This document shows, piece by piece, positions 52,735 to 64,000 of a stretch of DNA of 64,000 nt. Position 1 is the first letter of the stretch. Each line of letters starts with the position of its first letter. Source of the DNA: Nipponacmea schrenckii (lineage: Eukaryota > Mollusca > Gastropoda > Lottiidae); assembly GCA_030562195.1 (NCBI GenBank), contig JAUJPP010000003.1, positions 35,842,602-35,906,601 on the forward strand, read 5' to 3'. The notes under the pieces were generated by a model that saw nothing but the letters and a program-made list of their open reading frames with translations, ran no database searches and was not told the origin of the DNA. Made by a program: the position numbers and the translations under genes.

Positions 52735-53150
52735 TATTTTTCAATTGGGTTTGCTTTTGCGAATTTACTAAATCTTTTTTAAACATGTCCTTTTTTCCAA
52801 TTTCGTCATGCGATATTTCTGTAACGAACTTTTTTATAAACAATTACACGCGCTTTTTTTAGAAACTTTAAAATATTTGCAGACAGAGAGTTTTAACATA
52901 CAACATACAAACCAGTGAGTACATGTTTCATAAGTATACTCAAACTATTATGAGACCGAAATGAGACATGACATTACAAAAAGTCGTAATAATTGAATTA
53001 ATAAAGTTGACGCCTATATTATGCTATTACTGTAACTTTCAAACAATACACCTGGTTTGCTAATAATACTTTACACCTACTATGATCAGATAAGAGATAA
53101 ATACCGGAAAATATATAAATAAATATCTTTTATGTAGGACACATAAACAG
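52735..53150. repeat. Diverged segmental repeat, copy A
   Basis: Contains 'AAGTCGTAATAATTGAATTA', 'TTGACGCCTATATTATG', 'GTAACTTTCAAACAATACAC', 'ATCAGATAAGAGATAAATAC' and 'CCGGAAAATATATAAAT' in this order. The same order is found at 54.44-54.81 kb. Confidence 0.75.
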
Positions 53151-54230
53151 AGCATTTCAATATTATAATGTACATTTTACTCATTAACAAACCTATAATG
53201 TATTTATAAATTATGCTTTAGGGATAGCTAGTAACTTCGTAATGTAACAGTACTTTAAAATGAAGTTATCAATAGTACCATGGTTAATATAACCATATAA
53301 TAGTCCGCATTTAACCCCTTTCAAGATTATTCCTATTCTTAGAGAAAATATGCATTTGTAAGCCTGTCACTAGATAAAATAGAAACGCAAATCTTATCAA
53401 ATTTATGTAGGTAATCGTTCCTATATTATCGTTTAAGATTATGATATTCATTTTGATGTTTTGAATAACTACTTCTTAAATACAATTTGATTTCCTTATC
53501 ATACCTAATATTTTTATTATTATAATTCACACATACGAACTCACACTGTTCTTATAATATTACTATGCACAATCATAGGCTTAAACGATCATACTAAACA
53601 ACTCACCTTTTTATAATACCACTATACTAAATAACTGTCTTCGGTTCTTTAATCTATAATCACCATAACCAACAACTCACATTTTTCTGAATACAATAAT
53701 CTTAATAACCATCCCCGTTGTCTTATTATGTTATCATACTTCACCATAAACTTATTATTATATTATCATACTTCACCACAGGCTTGTTATTATAAAATCA
53801 TACTCAAAATTTCTCTGAGTTTAAATATTATCATACTCAACTACAACTTGTATACTGCAATATCTAATAACTAGTATTAGTAATACAGTTATTGATTTTA
53901 TTCATAATGACCAACCAGATTCTATTTTTTTGTAGTTATCATCATATTCATTCTATTGAATACATTTGCATGTTCTTTTTTCATCATTAAATTCATATCA
54001 TCATACAAACCACATTATTTATTCGTGAAAATGATATTGCGGTTTTGTACATGTTGTTAACACCAGAACATTATAACATAAATTTATGTCACGTTAAATT
54101 TGCTATTTTCATAGCTCTAGCCTTTTCTAAATTACTGTAGCATGTCAAAAATAGTACTGAATATTCAAAAACGTTTACAGTATTCTATAAAAGAATAACA
54201 TTTTGTCAACTAAAATGATTTATTGTTATT
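53150..54230. other. No gene recognised
   Basis: Very AT-rich, with repeated phrases such as 'TATTATCATACTTCACCA' near 53730 and 53765 and no coding evidence. Confidence 0.45.
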
Positions 54231-54269
54231 TAGAAAGTGGTGCTGCAACAGTATTTTCGTAATTGGGAT

Positions 54270-54400
54270 AACACTTTCTTGGCACAGCACAGATTCTCGT
54301 GCTGAAAACTGGCTGAGACCCGAACGGGCTGGAACCAGCGATCTCAGAGTCAGGCACCTAATCGCCAGCAATACATGTCAACCGTCTAGAACTAAACTTA
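54270..54400 (-). repeat. tRNA-derived SINE head
   Basis: On the minus strand 'GGCGATTAGGTGCCTGACTC' (box A-like) is followed about 25 bases later by 'GGTTCCAGCCCGTTCGGGTC', a good box B with the start of a tRNA-like arm. The segment is much more GC-rich than its surroundings. It does not close into an obvious full tRNA cloverleaf, so a SINE or decayed tRNA is more likely than a working tRNA gene. Confidence 0.45.
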
Positions 54401-54439
54401 TGTTAAGCTTATCACTATTATTTATATTTCTTTTTTTTA

Positions 54440-54810
54440 GAAGTTGTCCTATTTCCAAATCCCTTCTGTGATATTTGTTATTACACATCGTTTTAGAAGA
54501 CAATTACAAACGTTTTTTTTAAACAATTGAAGATCACAATGCAATTTCTTTTTGCACAGTTTTAACAGACTATTAATCATATATTATATTTCCTAATTAT
54601 ACATAAATTAAATTCACATGCGCTAAAGTCAAGTCGTAATAATGGAAATAATTAACTTGACGCCTATATACGATATTACTTTAACTTTCAAACAATATAC
54701 CTGTTTTGATATTAGTATTTTTCATCTAATACTATTATCAGATAAGGGATACCTACCGGAAAATATATAAATTAAAATTGATCACACAAGGTATGTAGAA
54801 CACATGATTA
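54440..54810. repeat. Diverged segmental repeat, copy B
   Basis: Matches copy A in order and spacing: 'AAGTCGTAATAATGGAAATA', 'TTGACGCCTATATACG', 'TAACTTTCAAACAATATACC', 'ATCAGATAAGGGATACCTAC' and 'CGGAAAATATATAAATT'. Offset is about 1.66 kb. The insert between the copies includes the SINE head. Confidence 0.75.
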
Positions 54811-54814
54811 CAAA

Positions 54815-57800
54815 ACTGACAGAGCTTGACTATACACTATATGTCCATTTGACTGATTTACAGACATAAAAATATAGTACAAAGCCATGAGTCTGGCTCA
54901 GCGAAACCCACATTAATGGCACCCATTTGATTAAATATTTAAAAAAAAATTGTATGGTCAAATTATATTGTGTAGAGGTTCGTTAGATGTCTGTTCTGTA
55001 ATTAAAATGACAGAGAACTATTACGTACTTAAGGATTGTAGAAATTATAATTTCAACACTGAATAAAAGCTATGACATATCCTAATCGTGATTTATATAA
55101 ACGAACACTTTATTAACTATATGCGTCACTTTCAAATTGTTTTAATTACATTGGTAATTTATATATGATATAATATGTGAACTGTATCAAATGGTCGAAA
55201 TCAAACTTAAAATGAATAATAAAATAATGATGTATTTTTATACTTAGAAAGAGATACAATCGTTAACATTGGTCAACAACGACGGCTGAGATTATGAATA
55301 GATTCATTGAGGCGTGATATGCAATTTATGATAAAATTTGTGATAAATCGCTGTAAATAATCTTTCTCGATGTTGCCTTCCGGCATATTGATAAATAAAA
55401 TTATTGAGAATTCTTGCAATGATTCTATAAATAACAGTAGGTCCTGCACATCAAGCGTGACCCAAATCGGCAATAATGGGACTTCTGTTTACATAATTTC
55501 AGATAACCAAGATTATCCAGGTGATACTGTTATTTTATCCATATCATCTTAGAACCCATGCTTTCATTTAGTTACTTTACACAACTTTACATTATTAAGG
55601 TTTAGATCTTAGATGCATTTGATGACACACTGGTATCTTCGCGTACACCTAAAGTGTTCCTTGTCGATTTATTATTTAGGTTTTTCTTCACACATAACTT
55701 ATATTGTATTACTCGCATTGTTGCACAGTCATGGCGAAAATTATGGCAAACGCAAACTTCCCAAACAGGTTAATACATATAAAATTAATACTTATTTCTT
55801 AGTAACACAGTATCTTATACCCAAATTTTATAACCTAAATTATTCTTTTTTTGATGATGATTGTTTACCTTGATATAACTTTTGTAACATAGACCATAAA
55901 AATTAAAATACATGTACACTATAGTACATATTATAATGTATGTCTTTATTTTGATAAGAACTTTTCGATCGGTTGGAAAGTAACATTATAATATGCCTAA
56001 TCATTATGCAATTCATGGCTGAAGACCCTGACGAAAAAGACCATTTGAGATTGACCTTTGAATAGACAAAATGATAGGCTACTACTTACCGACAAGATAA
56101 GATGGCTCCATGTGTGATCACTAGTGTACTGTCGTATGGTCACGTTTCAATTAATTTCCTATAAAAATTTCTTACATTTTAGAGTGTTTTTACAAGGAAA
56201 ATAACAACACATGACTTGAAGACATTTTTTACTTTCGTCACCATATAACCACAAGTTTGATATTGAAATGTCTAGTATAAGATGAATATAGGCCAAGTAC
56301 ACCAAGCCTCTATAATATAATGTATTGAATAGCTAGGTCATCACACCCCCAATTGTTTGTCATTCGTGTGTATACGTTTTCGTATGATTCGTTCGTGATA
56401 TATATAGTCATCACATTATCATATAAACATTAAAGAAATTACACATGTATCGTTAAAGGTCTTTTGTCTGCAAGATATTTTTTTCTCACATTAATGAAGA
56501 ATCAAGGTAACTCACAACTGAAATATCAGTTTAATATTAACTTTCAGGGTGGACTTTACTTTTATGAAATATATGACTTTGGAATTTGCCATCGAACATT
56601 GAATGGATTTTCTCTTTACAGTGATTTTCATATCTTACATTTGTTGTTCTATGTCTAATTAGATGGAACGAAGCAAAGGCAAAGCATACTCATTAATCTA
56701 ATAAAATATAGAGACTGAAGCAAATAAACCTTAACAACCAGTTTCAAACAAGGCAAAATCTAATTAAGCTCACTTTTGACGTACCTTCTTACGTACGAAA
56801 CTAATTTTTAAAACATATAACACACCGCTTTAAATAATCTCAGTTTACATTTGTATTTGATATAGATTCGTTCAAATGTTTATTAAAATTAGCGTGGGTG
56901 AGTTGGCCAGTTGCCAGAGACCTTCTTTAGCAAATAGACGTGCAATGCAAGCACAGCAACAGCTAACTGATGGTTGCATGTATTAAAACGTAAAAATAAA
57001 TCATCTCATTGGAATCTTCATGTCTTGCTGTTGAGCAACATACAATCTTAATGACTCATTTCCTATCTGAATATCTGACAATGTTATTATTGTTCGGCAT
57101 GTTACTTACTCATTATATGTTGTAAACGGAATTTGATTCATCTCTATCCAGTTTGAAGTCTTTCTACGCTTTCATCATAATTTCATTGTCGTTTCCCTGT
57201 TCATTTTGTCAAAAATCGTGTTATATTTTCTGCTTGTCTTATTCGACAACAAACCTTTATTCCAAAAGTATATTATATCTTCAATTATGTTGTGTATCGG
57301 AAAAAAGTCAGCATTATAGGGTTATCCAGAGTCAATAAATACATATAATTAGATCTTGAATTGTTTAAATTATCAGAGAGTGCCTCATCCTGATTGATGG
57401 CTGTATACAAGATTATGAGTGCACGCGTTGTTAAGTAATGTAAGCAATACCTTATCAATGCCGATTTTAGGTATTTCAGTATCCTTGGCGTGATATTTTC
57501 TTCATCTCCGCCCTTGTTTTATTGGAATGCAATCTCAAAACTATTAATTACTCGTTAGACGCTCAAACGATATTTGAAAATCAGTGTGAACGTTCATGGC
57601 GCCTTAATGACCCCAATTACTAATTTTGTGTAATTTAAAATATCTTGCATATTGTTTAATATGTCTGTCAGTCTTGATTATGAAAGTTTAAATGGAATGA
57701 TTCTAAAGAAAGGAATTTCCTGTCACAACACGTTGTACTTGAAACTGTTTTCATAACGATTGTGACTCGGGGTGTTAAAATAAACAAAGTAAGATTTTAT

Positions 57801-58320
57801 TAGATCTATCGTCTTATTACTTCTTAAATCCTGAGGCCAGGAAATGGAGACAAATGGCAAACAGTATAATTTGTAACACAATGTCAGGGTTGTAAATGAA
57901 GTAAATTAAGTGAAAATAAACCAGGCATCAATAATAGGAATTATAAATTAATCCCAACGTCTTAGATTAAAACTGATTGTACTAATGTTTATTTACAAGG
58001 TGTCGTACATAATTGTTTTCAAGGAGGACGCGATATTGGCTTTATGATCGCCTATATCTTAAATCGATAATCATTTTAAATATTATATCATAGTGAATGC
58101 AGATACTATTTGGTACATGTAGTTGTCATTATTAATTATTATAAAAAGTTTAAAATGATTATCCAAATAAAAAAGCTTTTGTTGTTTTTATCATTATTAT
58201 TTCCAACTTTCATCAGAAATTAAATACAATCCAATCATAATTTTCTGCTAAATCATATGCCCTAAAGCATGAACAAATTTAAATCAAAGCAATGTTTAAC
58301 ACTGGCAACATAATCTTCTC
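54815..58320. other. No gene recognised
   Basis: AT-rich stretch. ORFs of 60-86 codons (55273-55873, 56464-56658, 57153-57338) have no domain or splice evidence. The part next to 58330 should include the 3' UTR of the membrane-protein gene. Confidence 0.45.
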
Positions 58321-58329
58321 TGAATTGTT

Positions 58330-60813
58330 CTATACATCTTCCACTTTTACAGGTGAACAACAGCATGAGCCATCACCATCTAAATTTTTGAATGACGTAT
58401 CTATTAAAATAGCAACCTCTTGAGATTGTGTTTCAATAGTCACTTCGGACGCCTTCTTCCATAACTTAAAGGCAAACGGTTCATCAAGCACAGATATATG
58501 CAAATCACATACTTTCCAACGTTTCTCAAATGTTATCAATGTCTGCAGAAAATGATTCTTAAATCGAAACGTGGTTGTATTTAAAGAAGAAACATTGCCA
58601 CCCGAGAAGAAAAATGATCGGAGAAGTAATGGCACTAATCCAGTTGCCAAAGTTGCGAAGAATCGAGTTGTGGGTGTGATAGATATTGCTTCTCCATAAG
58701 ACATGACCAACAGAAACAAAAACAACAGAAACAAGCCTGTACCACCCAAATCCCTTAACGATTTACACAAGGAATTAAATAATGGTCCAGGACACCCCGG
58801 GCAATCCAAATATGTCATCTCTTCAAAAAGGCGCCGTGGTATATATGGAACGTCGTGTTTGTCGAGAAAAAGTACTACACCAGTTGTTTTTAAACGAAGA
58901 AAATTATGTTTGATATCCCACGGGAATGATTTGATTTTGACACCATTTCTCTGTAGCTCAACATCTACAACATCCCGTTCTATGACTTTAAAAGCCATCG
59001 CGCTTTGATTCATAAGCGATTTATTAGCTTCAATCTTGATTTGTTCGTTGTTCATTGTCATGATCTCTTTAAAAATAGACTTGAAATAGCTGTTGTATTG
59101 TCCCTCCAACCTTTTAGCCGAGTCTCGTACATACACCACAATTAAAACAATAATTGATAGCAGGCTCATGGCAAAATACCAGTTAATAAGAATATTTACT
59201 ACGATAACACTCAAACAATGTAAAAGGAAGTTAATTCCTATTGTCAAAACTACAAATACCGACAATAATGATATGAACAACAAGAGAGACAACTTAGGTC
59301 CGCAATGAGTTCCCAACATGGTCGATCTGAAATTCTGAAATCCACACAACTTTGTGAATTGTCGTATTAAAATTTTAATGACAGGTGCATTTACCACTAG
59401 GTAAAGAACAATTAAAAGTGGACTTAAAGAAATAATTATTAATAAAACGGGTACCGCTAATATGCCGTATTTGGTAAACAAAGATATCAACGCCCTTGTC
59501 ATACATTCATTCTTAGAAACTAATTTTGTCTCAACCTCTTTATCATAGATACCGATTATTTCGAATATTTCATTTTGGAAACTGTCCATACTTAAAACCA
59601 TTATGACATGTAGAAGATAGGCCACGCATAGGAATCCTGTTAAAATTCTACCAACAAGTGGACCAGGGTGAAAACTTTGAGCCGCAAGCAATCCTCTGGT
59701 ATCTCTCACAATTCCGAGGCTTACGATGTCCGTATTTGGCTCACACATAACGAACATAAATGGAAGTGCTGGTAATATGATACACATGTATATGATTATT
59801 GTTCTTAATCTACTTAGACATCTATGCCAAGGCACTAAAATAGTTTTGTCCAGGTTGTTTCCAAATATAGAAGCCATACAACACACTTGGAATGCACCCA
59901 AATGGCGTATTTTAAATCGTATAAACAGGTCGTAGAGGAGCTGTGCAAAACTTACTGCTTTATCGGTTTCAGAAAGAATCTGTCCTCTTTGGATGCACAA
60001 GTCAAGCGATTCTATTTCTGTGTTAAAAACTATGCCTGTTTGCATATTGTGGAGATCATCATTAAATGTGGTCATATTCGTCGTGGTTGCAACAGGAATT
60101 ATCAATTTACTTTTATGTCTTGATTGGTCTTTCGTCTTTATCATACTTATTTCTAGTTTACTTCTAGGTCTGAATTTAAATGTTTTGGTTCCCATATTTC
60201 GAGGGATAAATTTGGGAAAATACAGAAATAAGAGAATCGAAAAGCTCACGACGAACACTCTCAGTGTCCATATCCATGCATCGTCTTCAACGTCGTAGCA
60301 TGTTAGGTTATTTTCAACTAATCTGCAACAACGAAAGATTAAAATTCCAAACCCGCCCGATTCCTTGATGAACATAGAACAAACTTCACTTTCTTTGAAA
60401 GTTGCATCACTACCAACACTATGAATAATATCCATAAGATTTTTACGAATTGTTACTAACGTTTCATCTGCGGTTTTGTTTTGAAAACACGTTGTACTTA
60501 TCGGCATAGTAATATCTTTTCTTGGTACGATGATATAGGGTTCAAAATATCCATAATAATAATAGAAAAGAAGAAGAATGCGATTTGACCGTTCGCCTAT
60601 TACAATGAACCATCTGGTAGGTTTGAAGGGCCCTTCATTTAGTGATGTAACCGGTGTCAGCCATTTAGACGAATTCAAGTCCAGATCAACCTGAATTATT
60701 TTGGCGTGAGTTTTAATTGCTTCCCCTAATGTACTTGAGCTGAATGTACAGTTGATGCTCTCCACTCCAGAGCCTACTGTAAGAGTCAACATAAGTAACA
60801 AAAAACAAATCAT
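58330..60813 (-). CDS. Unknown multi-pass membrane protein with signal peptide, 827 residues
   Basis: I do not recognise the family. Residues 1-19 form a signal peptide. Residues 20-178 look extracellular, with N-glycosylation sites (NCT 21, NSS 47, NKT 112, NLT 169) and paired Cys. About eight membrane helices follow: 180-200, 335-356, 387-408, 446-475, 507-533, 537-563, 692-708 and 715-735. A basic segment (200-240) follows TM1. A long soluble region (565-690) precedes TM7 and holds 'DCPGCPGPLF'. The C-terminal 90 residues end in 'SCCCSPVKVEDV'; the CCC is a possible palmitoylation site. The coding sequence is one uninterrupted exon. An acceptor (TATTTTCAG) at 60836 implies a spliced 5' UTR. 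Intact length and clean start argue for a working gene. Channel, transporter or receptor roles are all possible. Confidence 0.88.
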   Translation of the reverse strand: MICFLLLMLTLTVGSGVESINCTFSSSTLGEAIKTHAKIIQVDLDLNSSKWLTPVTSLNEGPFKPTRWFIVIGERSNRILLLFYYYYGYFEPYIIVPRKDITMPISTTCFQNKTADETLVTIRKNLMDIIHSVGSDATFKESEVCSMFIKESGGFGILIFRCCRLVENNLTCYDVEDDAWIWTLRVFVVSFSILLFLYFPKFIPRNMGTKTFKFRPRSKLEISMIKTKDQSRHKSKLIIPVATTTNMTTFNDDLHNMQTGIVFNTEIESLDLCIQRGQILSETDKAVSFAQLLYDLFIRFKIRHLGAFQVCCMASIFGNNLDKTILVPWHRCLSRLRTIIIYMCIILPALPFMFVMCEPNTDIVSLGIVRDTRGLLAAQSFHPGPLVGRILTGFLCVAYLLHVIMVLSMDSFQNEIFEIIGIYDKEVETKLVSKNECMTRALISLFTKYGILAVPVLLIIISLSPLLIVLYLVVNAPVIKILIRQFTKLCGFQNFRSTMLGTHCGPKLSLLLFISLLSVFVVLTIGINFLLHCLSVIVVNILINWYFAMSLLSIIVLIVVYVRDSAKRLEGQYNSYFKSIFKEIMTMNNEQIKIEANKSLMNQSAMAFKVIERDVVDVELQRNGVKIKSFPWDIKHNFLRLKTTGVVLFLDKHDVPYIPRRLFEEMTYLDCPGCPGPLFNSLCKSLRDLGGTGLFLLFLFLLVMSYGEAISITPTTRFFATLATGLVPLLLRSFFFSGGNVSSLNTTTFRFKNHFLQTLITFEKRWKVCDLHISVLDEPFAFKLWKKASEVTIETQSQEVAILIDTSFKNLDGDGSCCCSPVKVEDV

Positions 60814-61168
60814 TTTTGAAAGTCACAATACACAATCTGAAAATATAAGTTAAAAACATAATGGTTAGCCAAGGTAAATTGCAACCAATGCACATGCGAA
60901 TCGCTGTTTGGTATTATTTTTTAAAGGTGATAATATTGAATGTCTAGATTAAAGCATTCAAAAAATTTACTGAGTTTGAGTTAAGTTTAAATAAGTACAG
61001 TGATGAGAATCACTTCAGAAGCAAGAAACACTCGTCCATCCTGAACAATTGAGTGTAGTTCTATCAACTCAAAACTGCGTACAAAAAAATAAAGAATAAC
61101 TTTAAACTCCGTACCAAGGAATACCAAGCCAAATATAACCTAGTGCTGTCATACTACTGAAAATAAAA

Positions 61169-61305
61169 CCTTACCTTAATTAAAATTGAAAGTTTACCAC
61201 TACAAGAACTTCCAAAACGTTGATAATAACAATAGATCGTGAAGACGAATTGGGAAATATCAAAGCATGGGGTCGCTAAGGTACAGATCGAAGTTTAAAT
61301 AGTCC
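61169..61305 (-). promoter_or_regulatory. Candidate promoter and first non-coding exon of the 827-residue protein gene
   Basis: On the minus strand 'GACTATTTAAACTTCG' near 61300-61285 resembles a TATA box. About 110 bases further is a good donor, AAG then GTAAGG (GT at 61174-61173), which would splice to the acceptor at 60836, leaving 22 bases before the ATG. No ATG-led ORF is required upstream. Inferred from motifs only. Confidence 0.4.
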
Positions 61306-61309
61306 GCAC

Positions 61310-62900
61310 CATACTCCACATAAACCCTTGTTTAAATAGATTTCAATTACTACTTATGATTTATACTATGTCAACAAATAATTGAAGATCGCGGTCAAAC
61401 GCTATCTTAAACGGTGGTGGCAACACAACCGTTGCCAACATTTAGTTATCTTCGGGTGGCAGTTTGCAAAATGTTCATTACAACAAATGTTTTGTTTTTT
61501 AAATTTTATTTTTATAGGGTTAATTGAAATGAGGTGTTCTTTTTTATCTTGCAAAAAATATACAAATTATTAAGAAACATTTGAAACTAGTTTCGACCTT
61601 GATGGTTCTCAAAAACTCGGTATATTTTTAGATGATACGTCCTGTAAAATATGTAGAAGACCGATTTTTTTACAATTCTCAGAAAAAGCATACAGAACTA
61701 TACGAGTTTATATAAGCTAGTTTTTTTTAATAGTTTTGGAGTAAATAAAGGTTCAGGGACATATTTCTCTACATAATTTCCCTAAAAAAACAATAAATCC
61801 CCTTTACTTATGGGCTGCCTGGTCAATTCGTTTCACTAGGATCGAGGTGTTTGGTGTTCATGGTAACATAATGAGAAATAGCAGAAAAAATATGTCACAA
61901 ATACATACATTATATAATCACCTTATACTGTCGCTACTTGTTTCTGATGAATGATCCGCATCAAGATAGCTTTATTGGATTATTGGAAAAATAACTAAGA
62001 TAATAAGATTAAGTATATACAACTATGACATAGATTTAAAAATCTCGAATTTGAATATAATAGTTTTTATCTAATATCAAATTAAAGAAAGAAGAGATAT
62101 CGAAGGAAAATTCTCTGTTACAATCGGTTTCCTTCAGCGATTCAGTTTAGTTTGTTTCAATACAGAGCATAATGATGAAAAATATTTAACCTCGTATTTT
62201 TAGTAAGATTACAGGCACTGTTTTACTTACGCACAGTGCCAGATTACATATTGGTTTCATTTAAAAAAGCATCTCTAAATAGCTATTTTACAAATAAAAA
62301 TAATTTATAAAAATTCTTTATAAATACCCTTTTTATTTTCAAGAATGATCAGATTAGGATCATGGGATGGTTTGTTGCCAAACAATATCTAGAATTATTT
62401 TGATTATTTTGTTAAAATTTAATTTTTTTTTTATTTCTTAACAGATACCGGAGACCAGATGAAGAATGGGCATATGATAATATATACCGCTGATAATAAC
62501 TTAAAAAGAAAAATACATTAAATACAGTTTGGGGTTAGATGGGAGACAACCACATTACTATTTGCTAGCAGACCGAAACTAATGTTGGAAGCCGAATTCA
62601 GCTCTCTTGCTCGTAGAAGAAAGCAACCTGTTTACCTGTAAAAGACTTGACACTGAGTTAAATTATAGAAAATATATTGAAAAGAACCTTGTGATCATTA
62701 GCATAAGTACACGTAGCTTTTCATAATTAGTTTATAGACCGGGAGCCCAGAGCAATATACCTATGAGAAAGTCATACGACCATGGACCATGGCCTAAAAT
62801 ATATTTGCGGCAGGTTGCATCAAAACTCCCTAAAATATGACTCAGCTCATACTTCAACGCCCCCAACCCTAAACTAAAATTTGATTCTAGCCATATAATT
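61310..62900. other. No gene recognised
   Basis: AT-rich sequence without coding evidence; a 63-codon ORF at 61382-61573 has no domain. Confidence 0.45.
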
Positions 62901-62929
62901 TTTGTAGAAAACGAAAGTTAACCAATTCT

Positions 62930-63165
62930 TTTTCAGGTAAAAACGGAATTCAAGTTTTTGAGAAAACGACTTTGAAGTTTTACCCGAATAATCGCTGATA
63001 ATTTGGTTTGGGAAAAAGTCGGACACCAAAAGTGCTTTAACTTCAGATAGTTCTCTACCTACATTTCAAATTTCAACTTGACTTCTCAGGTAGCAGTTCA
63101 AGATTTTGCTCTGCACCCTAGAATGTGCAACAAGCCACTATAGGACTATATAGGCTGGTGGCGAC
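62930..63165 (+). repeat. Diverged relic of the 403-bp satellite unit
   Basis: 'TTTTTCAGGTAAAAACGGAA', 'CGACTTTGAAGTTTTACCCG', 'TCGCTGATAATTTGGTTTGG', 'GGACACCAAAAGTGCT', 'CTTCAGATAGTT' and 'AACAAGCCACTATAGGACTA' follow the order of the satellite unit, with gaps. A third dispersed site of this family in the window. Confidence 0.75.
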
Positions 63166-63199
63166 CATTCAAACGCAGTGCCATATCGCCAATTAGGTT

Positions 63200-63625
63200 G
63201 ACAAATATGTATATTTATGCTCCTGCGTAGCCCCTACCAGGAACAAAAGTGCCACTTTTAAATTGACCTGGGACAAACATTCAATATAACACACGAAACA
63301 AACTTTTATTGATAGAAATGATCTTGTAGTCTTTAAAAATTGTTTATGGCAATTATATACGCCCCTGCATTGCCCCTCCCAGAAGCCATCTAATATTGGC
63401 CCTTAAAACAAACCCGGGTCAAACATTCTAGGCACCAAATGCAACAAACTTTAACTGATAGAAATTTTCTTATAGACTTTCAAAAATGCTTATGCCAGAC
63501 ATATACGCCTCTGCATTTTCCCTCAGAGAAGCCCCCTCATATTCTAGGTACCAAACGGAACAGACTTTTTGTGTAAATCATCTTGTAGATTTTAAAACTA
63601 CTTATGCCAGGCAAAATTACTAGGG
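63200..63625. repeat. Tandem repeat, unit about 140-145 bp, three copies
   Basis: 'GCTCCTGCGTAGCCCCTACC' (63220), 'GCCCCTGCATTGCCCCTCCC' (63361) and 'GCCTCTGCATTTTCCCTCAG' (63506) begin three units that share 'CAAACTTT', 'GATAGAAAT', 'ATCTTGTAGAT' and 'CTTATGCCAG' blocks. Non-coding. Confidence 0.75.
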
Positions 63626-63639
63626 AAGCTGTAAAAAAT

Positions 63640-64000
63640 ATCATGACGGTACTACTCATTCAACATTCTACTCATTTTCAAGATATGAACCACACCCATT
63701 GATTTTATTTATGGTGTAAATAAAACTAAGAGGCATAATATTTGATTATTTGGACACGACTGAAGACTGTTTCGATGTAGCACGGTGGGTGTTAAATTCC
63801 GAATTTCTGAACTGTCCGAAATAGTTCAGGAAATAACATTGGTTCAGAATAGAAAACAAAAATCGAGTCAAAATTCCGCCAAAAGCTGTGTACAATTATT
63901 TTAGTAATAAATATTTACCATTCATTAGTTTAGACCTAATAAATTACTCTACACGAAGACAGAAATTCTATACCAAATAAAATGGCTCAGCTTTTGTCGG
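63640..64000. other. No gene recognised
   Basis: AT-rich end of the window with no ORF or repeat that I can support. Confidence 0.4.

Noticed and set aside
54270..54400. Functional tRNA gene
   Set aside because: Boxes A and B are present but no complete acceptor, D and anticodon arms can be drawn, and the region looks like a SINE head.
58703..60298. Plus-strand ORFs of 69-101 codons opposite the 827-residue gene
   Set aside because: Antisense shadows of a long real coding sequence, without motifs.

Overview
The window is animal nuclear DNA, AT-rich and intron-bearing, most likely from a mollusc. Evidence for a mollusc is the many copies of repeat motifs that I know as common in molluscan genomes (for example 'AAGTCAAGGGCAATAACTC' and 'GGACGGACAGGGGCGAC'), tRNA-derived SINE pieces and a rhodopsin-like receptor of neuropeptide type. 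I cannot name the species. There is one 500-base run of N (44898-45397).

Only three host loci can be supported. At 25.9-29.5 kb (minus strand) are exons of a FYVE-finger protein with a long coiled coil; the FYVE exons splice cleanly but the coiled-coil exons carry several frameshifts and a stop. At 48.4-49.5 kb (minus) is a single-coding-exon class A GPCR. At 58.3-60.8 kb (minus) is an 827-residue multi-pass membrane protein with a signal peptide that I do not recognise. The last two both have a splice acceptor just upstream of the start codon, implying a 5'-UTR intron.

Most of the rest is mobile or repetitive DNA. 1.9-3.1 kb: relics of a LINE tail and of a Polinton-type capsid-like gene. 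8.8-12.3 kb (minus): a nearly complete Penelope-like retroelement with a serine-rich SGNH-hydrolase ORF1 and an RT plus GIY-YIG ORF2. 17.2-23.0 kb: a tandem array of about 14 units of a ~403-bp satellite. 23.0-25.6 kb: a 5'-truncated, degenerate LINE directly abutting the satellite. 29.6-32.2 kb (minus): a degenerate CR1/L2/Jockey-like LINE inside the FYVE locus. 33.9-34.9 and 49.7-51.4 kb: two arrays of the same ~160-bp repeat family. 35.1-45 kb: an rve-type DDE transposase gene (plus) facing a HECT-domain gene (minus), with a piggyBac gene lying between the two parts of the HECT gene and at least five MITE-like foldback elements nested around them.

The strongest new observation is at the ORF1/ORF2 junction of the Penelope-like element. 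ORF1 ends with the heptamer T TTA AAC, in the ORF1 reading phase and immediately before its TAG stop. Slipping back one base on it leads directly into the open ORF2 frame, and ORF2 has no ATG in the overlap. This is the canonical -1 programmed frameshift heptamer, here joining an SGNH esterase-like ORF1 to a Penelope-type RT. The second candidate system is the convergent pair of an rve-type transposase and a HECT ubiquitin-ligase-like gene, which may form one two-gene DNA transposon.
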